The notes beneath the pieces were generated by a model. It did no database searches and was not told the DNA's origin. It saw nothing but the letters and a program-made list of their open reading frames with translations. From JACVRW01 sp034664125 (GTDB lineage: Bacteria > Actinomycetota > Thermoleophilia > Solirubrobacterales > Thermoleophilaceae), in the NCBI GenBank assembly GCA_034664125.1, contig JAXDIG010000023.1, positions 1-64,000 of the forward strand: DNA of 64,000 nucleotides, written 5' to 3'. The translations under genes and the position numbers were made by a program. Positions 38,668-46,458 of this stretch are shown here, piece by piece (the stretch's first letter is position 1; each line of letters starts with the position of its first letter).

Positions 38668-39837
38668 TCACGGCGCGTTCGCCTGCACCGGGATCAGCTC
38701 GGTGGTGGCGTCGATGCGTGCCTGCTCGTCGACCGAGATCGCCTTGTCGTCGCCCAGGATCCAGACGCGGTTGTAGACAGCCTGGCCGGGATCGTCCTCG
38801 TACCCCGGCTGGACGCTCAGCAGGTAGCTCTCGAGCGCCCCCGGCAGCTGGTCGGCGTCGTCCGTGAGCAGCAGCGGGGCGAACACGCCGCGCGTGGCCA
38901 GCGAGGCCGCGGCGGCGGCGTCGAGCGGGCGCCCCGTGTTGGCGATGGCGAAGTTGTAGCCCGGCACCGATATCCCCCAACCGAAGTCACCCCGCTCGTA
39001 GCGAGCGAACGCGATCGCGTTGTCGACCGGCGTGCGCCCGGCGATGCGGCTCACCGAGGCTGCCAGCTTGCCGCGGCGCAGCTCCCGCTCGACTGCCTCC
39101 GAGATCACGCTCCGCGGCCCCAGCAGGTAGACGTTGGGCTGCTCGTGCTCGGTGAGCGCTCTCCGCACCGGCGCGGGGATCGAGCCCGCCTTCACCGGCA
39201 GCGCGGCATCACCGGACCGCGCGGCCCACGACGCCGCGGGCATTGCCCATTCGGGGCTGTCCGCCGAGTAGAGCACCACGTCACCGGACGGCTTGCCGCG
39301 CGCCGCGGAGATGAAGCGGTCGATCGCGGCGGCGCGCTGGAAGGCGTCGTCTCCCTGGACCAGGGCTGTCTTGTAGCCATCCGGCCGCGCCACGCCCGCG
39401 CCGATTCGGATCACCTGGGCGTCCTTGGAGAGGTCGGAGCCCTTGGGCTGGAGGTGATCGAGCGTGTCCTGGGTGACCGCGGGCAGGTCCTCGCCCTCGG
39501 ACAGCAGCAGCGGAGCGCCGATCGGCGGCCCGGCGAGCACGGCGGCCGCGATCGCCGTCTGCCAGTCCTCCGAGTCCACGAGCACCACGGAGGTGGGACG
39601 GTCCGAGCTGCCGGTCGCGGGGTAGAGCGCGCTCGCCACGCCGGCGGCGTCGGCCCCGGCGTCGGCGCCGCCGACGCGGATCGTGTTGCGGGTGGCGCTG
39701 GACGGGAAGCCGAGCTTGTCGGCACCCTGGTCGTCCTGGGCCTGCACACCCAGCTGCGGCGGCCGGCCCGGGTCGTCGCCCAGCGAGCAGCCACCGAACA
39801 GGCAGGCGAACAGCAGCACAAGGGCCAGTCGACGCAT
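38668..39837 (-). CDS. lipoprotein with cell-wall-binding repeat 2 (CWB2)-like domains
   Basis: 389 residues. Lipobox LLFACLFGGCS gives a lipidated Cys17. Repeating CWB2-like blocks follow: ATRNTIRVGGADAGADAAGVASALYP, SVVLVDSEDWQTAIAAAVLAG, PNVYLLGPRSVISEAVEREL, and RIAGRTPVDNAIAFARYE, the R-hxG-x-R-Y/T-type repeat signature. Such domains bind anionic wall polymers. Should be anchored on the outer face of the membrane and depends on Lgt, encoded at 53349. A TAATCT hexamer lies 8 bases before its ATG. Confidence 0.82.
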   Translation of the reverse strand: MRRLALVLLFACLFGGCSLGDDPGRPPQLGVQAQDDQGADKLGFPSSATRNTIRVGGADAGADAAGVASALYPATGSSDRPTSVVLVDSEDWQTAIAAAVLAGPPIGAPLLLSEGEDLPAVTQDTLDHLQPKGSDLSKDAQVIRIGAGVARPDGYKTALVQGDDAFQRAAAIDRFISAARGKPSGDVVLYSADSPEWAMPAASWAARSGDAALPVKAGSIPAPVRRALTEHEQPNVYLLGPRSVISEAVERELRRGKLAASVSRIAGRTPVDNAIAFARYERGDFGWGISVPGYNFAIANTGRPLDAAAAASLATRGVFAPLLLTDDADQLPGALESYLLSVQPGYEDDPGQAVYNRVWILGDDKAISVDEQARIDATTELIPVQANAP

Positions 39838-39845
39838 GGCGGCGC

Positions 39846-39851
39846 AGATTA
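39846..39851 (-). promoter_or_regulatory. -10 hexamer of CWB2 lipoprotein gene
   Basis: TAATCT on the minus strand, 8 bases before the ATG at 39837. Confidence 0.45.
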
Positions 39852-39856
39852 GCCTG

Positions 39857-39940
39857 GACGCCAGACCCTGCGCACGCGGCCGAGCCGCGTGCTTCGGGGA
39901 CGCCAGACCCTGCGCACGCGGCCGAGCCGCGTGCTTCGGG
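39857..39940. repeat. 42-bp perfect tandem duplication with hairpins
   Basis: Two identical 42-bp units (39857-39898, 39899-39940), each beginning GACGCCAGACCCTGC. Each unit contains a GCACGCGG-CCGAG-CCGCGTGC hairpin. It lies in the divergent gap between the CWB2 lipoprotein gene and an acyl-CoA dehydrogenase gene. Apart from this repeat and the operator the 205-base gap holds nothing else visible. Confidence 0.9.
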
Positions 39941-39967
39941 CTTAGAGCGGAAGCCCGGCGGGTAGCC

Positions 39968-39973
39968 TATGAT
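39968..39973 (+). promoter_or_regulatory. -10 hexamer of acyl-CoA dehydrogenase gene
   Basis: TATGAT (5 of 6 to TATAAT), abutting the operator at 39973, so a bound repressor would cover the transcription start. Confidence 0.5.
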
Positions 39974-39988
39974 TGACTCGTCAGTCAA
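39973..39988. promoter_or_regulatory. palindromic operator, same type as 30253
   Basis: TTGACTCGTCAGTCAA, one base different from the site at 30253-30268. Upstream of an acyl-CoA dehydrogenase gene, which indicates a shared regulator for beta-oxidation genes. Confidence 0.7.
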
Positions 39989-40042
39989 CTTGAACGTCGC
40001 GCTTCGAGCACAGCTCTGGCGGGGCGGCCCGGAGGCTCCACC

Positions 40043-41335
40043 GTGGATTTCAGGCTCAACGACGAACAGCTCGAGTTCCAGGCCCACTGCCGCCGCTTCG
40101 CGCGCGAGGTGATCAGGCCGATCGCGGCGAAGCACGACCGCGAGGAGAGCGTGCCGTGGGAGGCGATCAAGGCGGCCCGCGAGTGGAACCTGCACGGCCT
40201 CGAGACCATCCAGCTGATGGGCACCGATCCCGACGGGATGTTCAGCTGCATCTATGCGGAGGAGCTCCACTGGGGCTGCGCCGGGATCGCGCTCGCGATC
40301 CAGGGCGGCTCGCTCGCCGCCGCCGGCATCGCCAGCTCCGGTACGCCCGAGCAGATCGGTCGCTGGGTGCCCGAGTGCTTCGGCATGGGCGACGAGATCA
40401 AGCTGGGCGCCTACGCCGTCACCGAGCCGAGCGCCGGCTCCGACGTGCGCTCCCTGCGCACCACCGCCAAGCGGGACGGCGACGAGTGGGTCCTCAACGG
40501 CACCAAGGTCTTCATCACTAACGGCGGCATCGCCGACGTGACCGTCGTGGTCGCGACCGTCGACCCCGACCTCGGCCACCGCGGCCAGGCGTCGTTCGTG
40601 GTCCCCAAGGACACGCCCGGGCTGTCGATGGGCAAGAAGGAGTCGAAGCTCGGCATCCGCGCGTCGCAGACGTCCGAGGTCATCCTCGAGGACTGCCGCG
40701 TGCCGATGGAGTACCTGCTCGGCGGCTACGAGAAGCTCGAGAAGAAGCTGGCGCGCGCCCGCTCGGGCGAGTCCACCGGCCGCTCCTCGGGGGCGCTCGC
40801 GACGTTCGAGCTCACTCGGCCGCTGGTGGGCGCCTCGGCGCTGGGCATCGCCCAGGCGGCCTACGAGTGGACGCTCGAGTACCTGGAGGAGAAGCAGGAG
40901 GACGGCACGCCGCTGCTCGAGCAGCAGCGCGTGCAGCAGGTGCTCGCCGACGTGGCCACCGAGATCGAGGCGGCCCGCCTGCTGGTGTGGCGCGCATCCT
41001 GGATGGGGCGCAACGGCGTACCGATGACGGGCGGCCAGGGCTCGATGTCGAAGCTCAAGGCGGGCGACGTCGCGATGTGGGCCACCACCACGCTGATGGA
41101 CCTGGTCGGCCCGTTCGCCCAGACGACCGACTGCCCGCTGGAGAAGTTCTTCAGGGACGCCAAGATCTACCAGCTCTTCGAGGGCACCGCCCAGGTACAG
41201 CGCCTGGTCATCTCGCGCATGCAGCGCAGCGACTACCGCGGGCGTCTCGAGGTCGAGGACGTGGTGGAGCAGGCGCCTGGCAGCTCGCCCGGCGACGTTG
41301 TGCGCTCCGCCGCGGCATCGCTGCCGACCGGCTGA
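40043..41335 (+). CDS. acyl-CoA dehydrogenase
   Basis: 430 residues. AYAVTEPSAGSDVRSLRT flavin loop, WVLNGTKVFITNGGIADVTVV, SKLGIRASQTSEVILEDCRVP, and C-terminal FAQTTDCPLEKFFRDAKIYQLFEGTAQVQRLVISR, read in parts, in which DAKIYQLFEGTAQ is the usual substrate/FAD end motif. About 35 residues longer than typical owing to an insert near 225-240 (KLARARSGESTGRSSG) and a C-terminal tail. GTG start. A TTGACT-type operator and -10 precede it by 55-75 bases. Confidence 0.94.
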   Translation: MDFRLNDEQLEFQAHCRRFAREVIRPIAAKHDREESVPWEAIKAAREWNLHGLETIQLMGTDPDGMFSCIYAEELHWGCAGIALAIQGGSLAAAGIASSGTPEQIGRWVPECFGMGDEIKLGAYAVTEPSAGSDVRSLRTTAKRDGDEWVLNGTKVFITNGGIADVTVVVATVDPDLGHRGQASFVVPKDTPGLSMGKKESKLGIRASQTSEVILEDCRVPMEYLLGGYEKLEKKLARARSGESTGRSSGALATFELTRPLVGASALGIAQAAYEWTLEYLEEKQEDGTPLLEQQRVQQVLADVATEIEAARLLVWRASWMGRNGVPMTGGQGSMSKLKAGDVAMWATTTLMDLVGPFAQTTDCPLEKFFRDAKIYQLFEGTAQVQRLVISRMQRSDYRGRLEVEDVVEQAPGSSPGDVVRSAAASLPTG

Positions 41336-42402
41336 CCGAGCGCACGCTCACCCGCCGGGAACTGACAGCCGCGCTGGCCGCGCGGCAGATGCTGCTCGAG
41401 CGGCGCCGCCTGGCGCCCGCCGAGGCGATCCGCCTGCTCACGCCGCTGCAGGGGCAGGACTCGCCCGCGCCGTACGTCGCCTTGGCCGCGCGGCTCGACG
41501 GCTTCGCCCGCGACGAGCTGGAGGCCGCGCTCCAGTCGCGCGACGTCCTCAAGACGACGATCATGCGCGTGACGCTGCACCTGGCCGCCGCCGCCGAGTA
41601 CCCGGCCTACGCGCAGCTGGCGCGCCAGACCCGCATGCGCAAGTGGCGCAGGGATTACGGGCACCTCGACGAGGCGCAGGTCGCGGCCGAGCTGGGGGCA
41701 TGGCTGCGCGAGCCGCGCACCAACGCCGAGATCCGCGAGCGGGTGAGCCGCTACGAGGGCGTGACGGCGGACGAGTGGTCGCCGGTGTTCTTCGCCCGCA
41801 CGCTGCTGCCGCTCGTGCAGCTGCCGCCGGCCGGGTTCTGGCGCGCCAAGCGGCGCCCCAGCTTCGTCGTGGACCCGCGCCCCCTGCCCGATCCGGCGGA
41901 CGCCGCGGAGCTCGTGCTGTCCCGTTACCTGGCGGCCTTCGGCCCGGCCAGCCGGCGCGACGTCGCCGACTGGGCGGGCGTAGCGCAGCGCGACTTCGCC
42001 GAGGCCTGGGAGCGCCTGAAGACCGTCTCCTACCGCGACGAGCGCGGAACCGAGCTGTTCGACCTGCCCGGCGCGCCGCTGCCGCCGGCGTCCACGCCGC
42101 TGCCCGTGCGGCTGCTTGCGCGCTGGGACCAGGCGCTGCTCGCCTACGCCGACCGCGATCGGATCGTCCCGCTCGAGTTGCAGGCTCTGAAGCTCACGCT
42201 CAGCGGCGACCAGACGGTCACCGTCGACGGGCGCGTCGCCGCCAGCTGGAAGCTCCAGCGCGGGCGGGCCGCGGTCGAGGTCACCGTCATCCCGCACGTC
42301 GACATCCAGCGCTCCGTCCGCGCCGAGATCCGCTCCGAGGCCGAGCGCACGGCCCGCTTCTGCGAGCCCGAGGCGCTCAGCGTCGACGTAGTGGGCGTGT
42401 AA
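41332..42402 (+). CDS. winged-helix DNA-binding domain protein (HTH_42/AlkZ-like), probable CTG start
   Basis: 356 residues. Family of DUF1006/AlkZ-type winged-helix proteins, some of which are DNA glycosylases for crosslinks: LTRRELTAALAARQMLLERR, LTPLQGQDSPAPYVALAARL, TIMRVTLHLAAAAEYPAYAQ, YLAAFGPASRRDVADWAG and ARWDQALLAYADRDRI. The conserved N-terminus lies upstream of the first ATG (41389), and the only candidate codon is the CTG overlapping the dehydrogenase TGA (CTGA). Glycosylase function is inferred from family. Confidence 0.87.
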   Translation: MTERTLTRRELTAALAARQMLLERRRLAPAEAIRLLTPLQGQDSPAPYVALAARLDGFARDELEAALQSRDVLKTTIMRVTLHLAAAAEYPAYAQLARQTRMRKWRRDYGHLDEAQVAAELGAWLREPRTNAEIRERVSRYEGVTADEWSPVFFARTLLPLVQLPPAGFWRAKRRPSFVVDPRPLPDPADAAELVLSRYLAAFGPASRRDVADWAGVAQRDFAEAWERLKTVSYRDERGTELFDLPGAPLPPASTPLPVRLLARWDQALLAYADRDRIVPLELQALKLTLSGDQTVTVDGRVAASWKLQRGRAAVEVTVIPHVDIQRSVRAEIRSEAERTARFCEPEALSVDVVGV

Positions 42403-42429
42403 GCGCGTAAATCGCGGGCGCCCGCCCCG

Positions 42430-42435
42430 TATGCT
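42430..42435 (+). promoter_or_regulatory. -10 hexamer of ctaG-like gene
   Basis: TATGCT, 7 bases, then GTG at 42443. The ATG at 42431 lies within the hexamer. Confidence 0.45.
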
Positions 42436-42442
42436 CGATCCG

Positions 42443-43342
42443 GTGATCGCACCGCTCGCGCATGTCGGGGGCGGCGTCCTCGAGCCGCTGCAGCTGCTGC
42501 CGCCGCTGGCGGCACTGACCGCCTATTGGATGCGGGCGCGCACGCTCGCCCGCCAGGGGCGGCCCGTGCCGGCCTGGCGCATGGCGTGCTTCGCCGCGGG
42601 CATCGCGCTGATCCTGGCCGCGCTGGTGTCGCCGCTGGCCCACGTCGGAGGCGAGCTGGTGCTCGCCCACATGGCCCAGCACGTGATGATGGCCGACCTC
42701 GCGACGCTGCTGATGGTGCTCGGCCTGACCGGGCCGCTGCTCCAGCCGCTGCTCGCCACGCGCGTCGCGCGGCGGCTGCGCGTGCTGGCGCACCCGGCGG
42801 TGGCGTTCGTGCTGTGGGCTGCCGATCTCTACATCTGGCACCTCCCCGGCCTCTATCAGGCCGCGCTGGGCTCCGCGCCCGTGCACGCGCTGCAACACGG
42901 CAGCTTCGTGCTGTTCGGCTTCACGATGTGGCTGGCGCTGCTCGGCCCGCTGCCCCAGCCCGAGTGGTTCGGCAACGGGGCGAAGCTCTTCTACATCGTG
43001 GCCGTGCGGCTCACCGGCGCCCTGCTCGGCAACCTGTTCCTCTGGTCGGGGACCGTCTTCTATCCCGACTACCGGCCCGGTCAGGCGAGCTGGAACCTGA
43101 CGCCGCTCGCCGACCAGGCGGCGGCGGGCACGATCATGATGATCGAGAGCAGCATCGTCACCGTGGTGCTGCTCGGGTGGCTGTTCGTGAAGACGGCGCG
43201 TGAGTCCGACGAGCGCCAGGAGCTGCTGGAGCTCGCCACCGCGCGCGGCCTGGAGCTGAGCGAGCAGCGCGCCGCCCGGGCCGTGGCCTCGGGGCGCGGC
43301 GACGAGCTCCGGCGCCGCCTGGAGCAGGCCGCGGTCGGCTGA
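42443..43342 (+). CDS. ctaG: cytochrome c oxidase assembly factor CtaG (caa3 type)
   Basis: 299 residues, about seven membrane helices. Caa3_CtaG family points: LAHMAQHVMMADLATLLMVLG, LYIWHLPGLYQAALG, VHALQHGSFVLFGFTMWLALLGP and WNLTPLADQAAAGTIMMIESS. The His residues probably bind copper for CuB delivery to cytochrome oxidase. The C-terminus is a charged cytosolic coil. GTG 42443 is preferred over ATG 42431 because the latter overlaps a -10 element; neither has a ribosome binding site. No oxidase subunits are in the window. Confidence 0.88.
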   Translation: MIAPLAHVGGGVLEPLQLLPPLAALTAYWMRARTLARQGRPVPAWRMACFAAGIALILAALVSPLAHVGGELVLAHMAQHVMMADLATLLMVLGLTGPLLQPLLATRVARRLRVLAHPAVAFVLWAADLYIWHLPGLYQAALGSAPVHALQHGSFVLFGFTMWLALLGPLPQPEWFGNGAKLFYIVAVRLTGALLGNLFLWSGTVFYPDYRPGQASWNLTPLADQAAAGTIMMIESSIVTVVLLGWLFVKTARESDERQELLELATARGLELSEQRAARAVASGRGDELRRRLEQAAVG

Positions 43343-43345
43343 GCG

Positions 43346-43801
43346 ATGCGCTGGGCCGCCATAGCCCTGGCCGGGCTCGCGCTGCTGGCGGGCTGCAACG
43401 CCGATGAGCAGCGCCAAGCGCCTCGGCCGCAGGTCCAGAACGGCCTGCGCTCGCCCGAGGGGCTGATGATCCGCGACTGGCTGATGGCCGTGCAGCACGG
43501 GGACTTCGGCCAGGCGGCCACCTTCTTCGCGCCAGGGGCGATCATCGACCAGGGCCATCCGTTCCGGCTGCCGAACGCTGCGGCGGCGCGCATCTTCAAT
43601 GCCGGCTTGCCGTGTCACGCCGAGCTGATCGCGCTCCAGGACGAGGGCGCCAAGGTGCTCGCCACGTTCCGCCTCACCCCGGGCCCGGGCGGCCCCTGCC
43701 GCGGGCGCGTGCAGGTGCGCTACACGATCGTGCACGGCAAGTTCAAGGAGTGGCGCCAGCTCGGGACGCCCAACGCGCCTCCGGCCGGGCCGGTCGTCTA
43801 G
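43346..43801 (+). CDS. lipoprotein with NTF2/SnoaL-like region
   Basis: 151 residues. Lipobox ALAGLALLAGCN gives lipidated Cys17. The rest resembles an NTF2-like fold: IRDWLMAVQHGDFGQAATFF, APGAIIDQGHPFRLPN, and a strand-rich end (VQVRYTIVHGKFKEWRQL). Function unknown. Three bases after ctaG, so likely co-transcribed and possibly involved in oxidase assembly. Overlaps the convergent thioesterase gene by 4 bases. Confidence 0.8.
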   Translation: MRWAAIALAGLALLAGCNADEQRQAPRPQVQNGLRSPEGLMIRDWLMAVQHGDFGQAATFFAPGAIIDQGHPFRLPNAAAARIFNAGLPCHAELIALQDEGAKVLATFRLTPGPGGPCRGRVQVRYTIVHGKFKEWRQLGTPNAPPAGPVV

Positions 43802-44289
43802 CCGGCGCGCCCCTGCTCGATGCGCTCGCGCTCGGCGAGGCGGTTGTCGCGGCGCAGCTGCGCCTCGCGGGCGCGCCGCTCCTCTTCGGGCGTCTCGGGC
43901 GCAACGGGGGGCACGGGCGTCGGCCGGCCCTCCTCGTCGAGGGCGACCATCGTCAGGTACGCCGTCGAGGTGTGGGTGACCTCGCCGGAGCGGATGTTCT
44001 CCGCCTCGACGCGCACGCCCACCTCCATGGACGAGCGCCAGGCCGCGTTGACCATGGCCTTGACGGTCACCAAGTGCCCGACGTACACGGGATTCAGGAA
44101 CGTCATGCGATCCATGGCGACGGTCACCACCCGGGAGCCGGAGTGCCGCACGGCGGCGATGCCGGCGACCTCGTCGCAGTGGTACATGATCGTGCCGCCG
44201 TGGACGTTGCCCGCCAGGTTCGCGTCGCCGACGCCCATCCAGCGGCTCAGCTCGGAACGCGACTGGGATGGCGGTCTTGGCTGCTGCAC
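43798..44289 (-). CDS. acyl-CoA thioesterase (hotdog fold, YciA/BFIT type)
   Basis: 163 residues. GDANLAGNVHGGTIMYHCDEVAGIAAVRHSG carries the hotdog helix with catalytic Asn/His/Asp pattern (NVHGG, CDE); TVAMDRMTFLNPVYVGHLVTV follows. Hydrolyses acyl-CoA thioesters. GTG start. The Arg/Glu-rich C-terminus (EEERRAREAQLRRDNRLAERER) is a coil extension. Its -10 (TAGACT at 44300-44305) overlaps that of pspA. Confidence 0.9.
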   Translation of the reverse strand: MQQPRPPSQSRSELSRWMGVGDANLAGNVHGGTIMYHCDEVAGIAAVRHSGSRVVTVAMDRMTFLNPVYVGHLVTVKAMVNAAWRSSMEVGVRVEAENIRSGEVTHTSTAYLTMVALDEEGRPTPVPPVAPETPEEERRAREAQLRRDNRLAERERIEQGRAG

Positions 44290-44299
44290 GGCCCCGGGT

Positions 44300-44309
44300 A
44301 GTCTAGGTT
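44300..44309. promoter_or_regulatory. overlapping divergent -10 hexamers (thioesterase and pspA)
   Basis: AGTCTAGGTT contains TAGACT on the minus strand (44300-44305, 10 bases before the thioesterase GTG) and TAGGTT on the plus strand (44304-44309). The pspA side then has a leader with GAAGGAGG before ATG. Confidence 0.45.
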
Positions 44310-44346
44310 CCCAACCCCGACGACACGAAAGCTTGAAGGAGGCGGG

Positions 44347-45102
44347 ATGCCAGGGCTCGGCGGGCGGATGTCCACCGTCATCAAGGCGAAGATCTCGAAG
44401 ATGCTCGACCGGGCCGAGGACCCGGGTGAGACGCTCGACTACGGCTACCAGAAGCAGGTCGAGCTGCTTCAGAACGTCAAGAAGGGCATCGCCGACGTCG
44501 TCACGTCGAAGAAGCGCCTTCAGATGCAGTCGAGCAAGCTCGAGCAGCAGATCGTCAAGCTCGACACGCAGGCGCGGCAGGCGCTTTCCCAGGGGCGCGA
44601 GGACCTGGCCCGGACCGCGCTCGAGCGCAAGACGCTCGCGCAGACCGAGCTGCAGTCGCTCGACACCCAGGTCAAGGAGCTCGAGGGCCAGCAGGAGGCG
44701 CTCACGGCCAACGAGCAGAAGCTGCGCCAGAAGATCGAGCAGTTCCGCACCAAGAAGGAGGTCATCAAGGCGCAGTACTCGGCCGCCGAGGCCCAGGTGC
44801 GGATCTCCGAGGCCGCCAACGGCGTCGGAGAGGAGATGGCCGACCTCGGCCTGGCGATCCAGCGCGCCGAGGACAAGACCGAGACGATGCGCGCGCGTGC
44901 ATCGGCTGTCGAGGAGCTCGAGAAGGCCGGCACCTTCGACGACCTGAGCCAGCTCGGCGCGGGGCAGGACGACATCGACCGGCAGCTCAGCGAGCTGACC
45001 AGCGGCGCGCAGGTCGACGACGAGCTGTCGAAGATGAAGGCCGAGCTCGGCGCGGGCGGCGGCGACGCCCCCGCGCTCGGGCAGGGGGAGGAGAAGGCGT
45101 GA
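44347..45102 (+). CDS. pspA: phage shock protein A / IM30 family protein
   Basis: 251 residues, almost all coiled coil. IKAKISKMLDRAEDPGETLDYGYQKQVELLQNVKKGIADV, read in parts, is the PspA N-terminal amphipathic region; repeated Lys/Glu/Gln heptads follow, and KMKAELG ends the conserved part. An ESCRT-III-like protein that binds stressed membranes from the cytosol. Good ribosome binding site (GAAGGAGG). The stop overlaps pspAA (ATGA). Confidence 0.94.
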   Translation: MPGLGGRMSTVIKAKISKMLDRAEDPGETLDYGYQKQVELLQNVKKGIADVVTSKKRLQMQSSKLEQQIVKLDTQARQALSQGREDLARTALERKTLAQTELQSLDTQVKELEGQQEALTANEQKLRQKIEQFRTKKEVIKAQYSAAEAQVRISEAANGVGEEMADLGLAIQRAEDKTETMRARASAVEELEKAGTFDDLSQLGAGQDDIDRQLSELTSGAQVDDELSKMKAELGAGGGDAPALGQGEEKA

Positions 45103-45377
45103 TCGTCCGGCTTTCCGGCGTAGGCCAGTTCCGATTGCCCGACGAGGACGCGGACCGGCTGAACGAGCTGGACAACCGCGCCGTCGCTGCCGTGGAGCAG
45201 GGCGACGAAACCGGCTTCAAGGAGCTCTGGTCCCAGATGCTGGAGCTGGTCGCCAGCGACGGCAACGCCCTCGACGACGACGAGCTGGTCGAGTCGGACG
45301 TGATCCTCCCGCCGCGCGACATCACCTTCCGCGAGGCGCAGGGCGAGTTCACGGGCGACGGGCTGATTCCCGACTGA
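45099..45377 (+). CDS. pspAA: PspA-associated protein PspAA
   Basis: 92 residues: MIVRLSGVGQFRLPDEDADRLNELDNRAVAAVE, read in parts, and DVILPPRDITFREAQGEF..GLIPD match the small partner protein encoded beside pspA in actinobacteria and some archaea. Translationally coupled to pspA. Exact role unknown; thought to modulate PspA. Confidence 0.87.
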   Translation: MIVRLSGVGQFRLPDEDADRLNELDNRAVAAVEQGDETGFKELWSQMLELVASDGNALDDDELVESDVILPPRDITFREAQGEFTGDGLIPD

Positions 45378-45412
45378 GTTAGGATCGCCCTCACCGCTAG
45401 GAGGTGAGGTTG

Positions 45413-45817
45413 ATGGACGCAGATCGGCTCAAGAGCATCCCCCTCTTCGCCGGGCTCAACCGCAAGGAGCGGCGGGCCCTTGGCCCGCGTGCCGACGAGG
45501 TGGAGCTCGCCCAGGACCGAGAGATCGTGCGGCAGGGCGAATGGCCTTACGAGTTCTTCGCGATCGAGGAGGGGACCGCGGAGGTCAGGCGCGGTGACCA
45601 GCTTCTCGGCGAGCTCGGCCCGGGTGACTTCTTCGGAGAGATGGCGCTCGTGGGGGACACGCGCCGCAACGCCACGGTCGTCGCCACCTCACCGGTGAAG
45701 GTGATCGTGATGACCGGCCCTGCGTTCCGCCAGACGGCGCGCGAGCTGCCCGAGGTGGCGGCCAAGATTCGCGCTGCGGTCGAGGAGCGCGGCCGCCACC
45801 TCGAGGCTGTCGTCTAG
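45413..45817 (+). CDS. cyclic nucleotide-binding domain protein
   Basis: 134 residues, a single cNMP-binding beta-barrel: IPLFAGLNRKERRALGPRADEV, VRQGEWPYEFFAIEEGTAEV, LGPGDFFGEMALVGDTRRNATVVA (phosphate-binding cassette with Gly-Glu and Arg) and a C-terminal helix. No HTH or enzyme domain, so it must act through a partner. AGGAGG 8 bases before the ATG at 45413 fixes the start. 35 bases after pspAA, with its own TAGGAT hexamer at 45380-45385. Confidence 0.9.
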   Translation: MDADRLKSIPLFAGLNRKERRALGPRADEVELAQDREIVRQGEWPYEFFAIEEGTAEVRRGDQLLGELGPGDFFGEMALVGDTRRNATVVATSPVKVIVMTGPAFRQTARELPEVAAKIRAAVEERGRHLEAVV

Positions 45818-45827
45818 CCGGCGCGCC

Positions 45828-46454
45828 TCAGGGCGCCAGCTGGAACGGCGGGTAGCGGTCGGTCACCAGGATGAACGCGTACGCGGTCACGCGGTTGTGC
45901 CAGCGCGCGACGCCGACGATGTAGTCGAACAGGCCGCGCGGGTAGCGGCCGGTGAACAGGATCGCGAACCAGGCCGCGATCACGACGAAGAACGCGCCGA
46001 CGTAGAGGACGAACAGCACGATGTAGTGCGGGATCGCCAGCAGCCACTTGACCAGCGGCAGCCAGCGGTTGAGGTCCTGCTTCGCGTCGGGGTAGGGGAA
46101 GTCCAGCTGCACGCCCTGGTGCTCGTCCGTGGACGGGTAGCGGTCGTCGAGCAGCGCGAAGTAGACGCCCACGCGGTTCATGAAGCGCAGCAGCTCGAGG
46201 TTCCAGTCGAACCACCAGCGCGGGTACTTCTCGCGAAACAGGATCAGCAGCAGCGGCGGGAGCACGAGCAGTCCCGACCCGCCGATGGCGAACGTCTCCG
46301 CGGTGTCTCCGCCGCCCCACTGGGCCGTGAAGCCGGTGAGCGAGCCGAGCACGATCAGGATCGGGATGACCGTGAAGATGCGGAACGCGGTGGTCAGCCG
46401 GTTCAGCGGGCGGTCGGGGTAATCCACCGAAAAGCGAAGCGGGTATTCATCCAT
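45828..46454 (-). CDS. DUF4389 family membrane protein
   Basis: 208 residues. YPLRFSVDYPDRPLNRLTTAFRIFTVIPILIVL, read in parts, and RYPRGLFDYIVGVARWHNRVTAYAFILVTDRYPPF, read in parts, are the DUF4389 signatures; three or four membrane helices. Function unknown, frequent in actinobacteria. Downstream of the permease gene by 4 bases but with its own leaderless-type -10 (TAGCAT at 46461-46466). Confidence 0.88.
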   Translation of the reverse strand: MDEYPLRFSVDYPDRPLNRLTTAFRIFTVIPILIVLGSLTGFTAQWGGGDTAETFAIGGSGLLVLPPLLLILFREKYPRWWFDWNLELLRFMNRVGVYFALLDDRYPSTDEHQGVQLDFPYPDAKQDLNRWLPLVKWLLAIPHYIVLFVLYVGAFFVVIAAWFAILFTGRYPRGLFDYIVGVARWHNRVTAYAFILVTDRYPPFQLAP

Positions 46455-46458
46455 GCGG

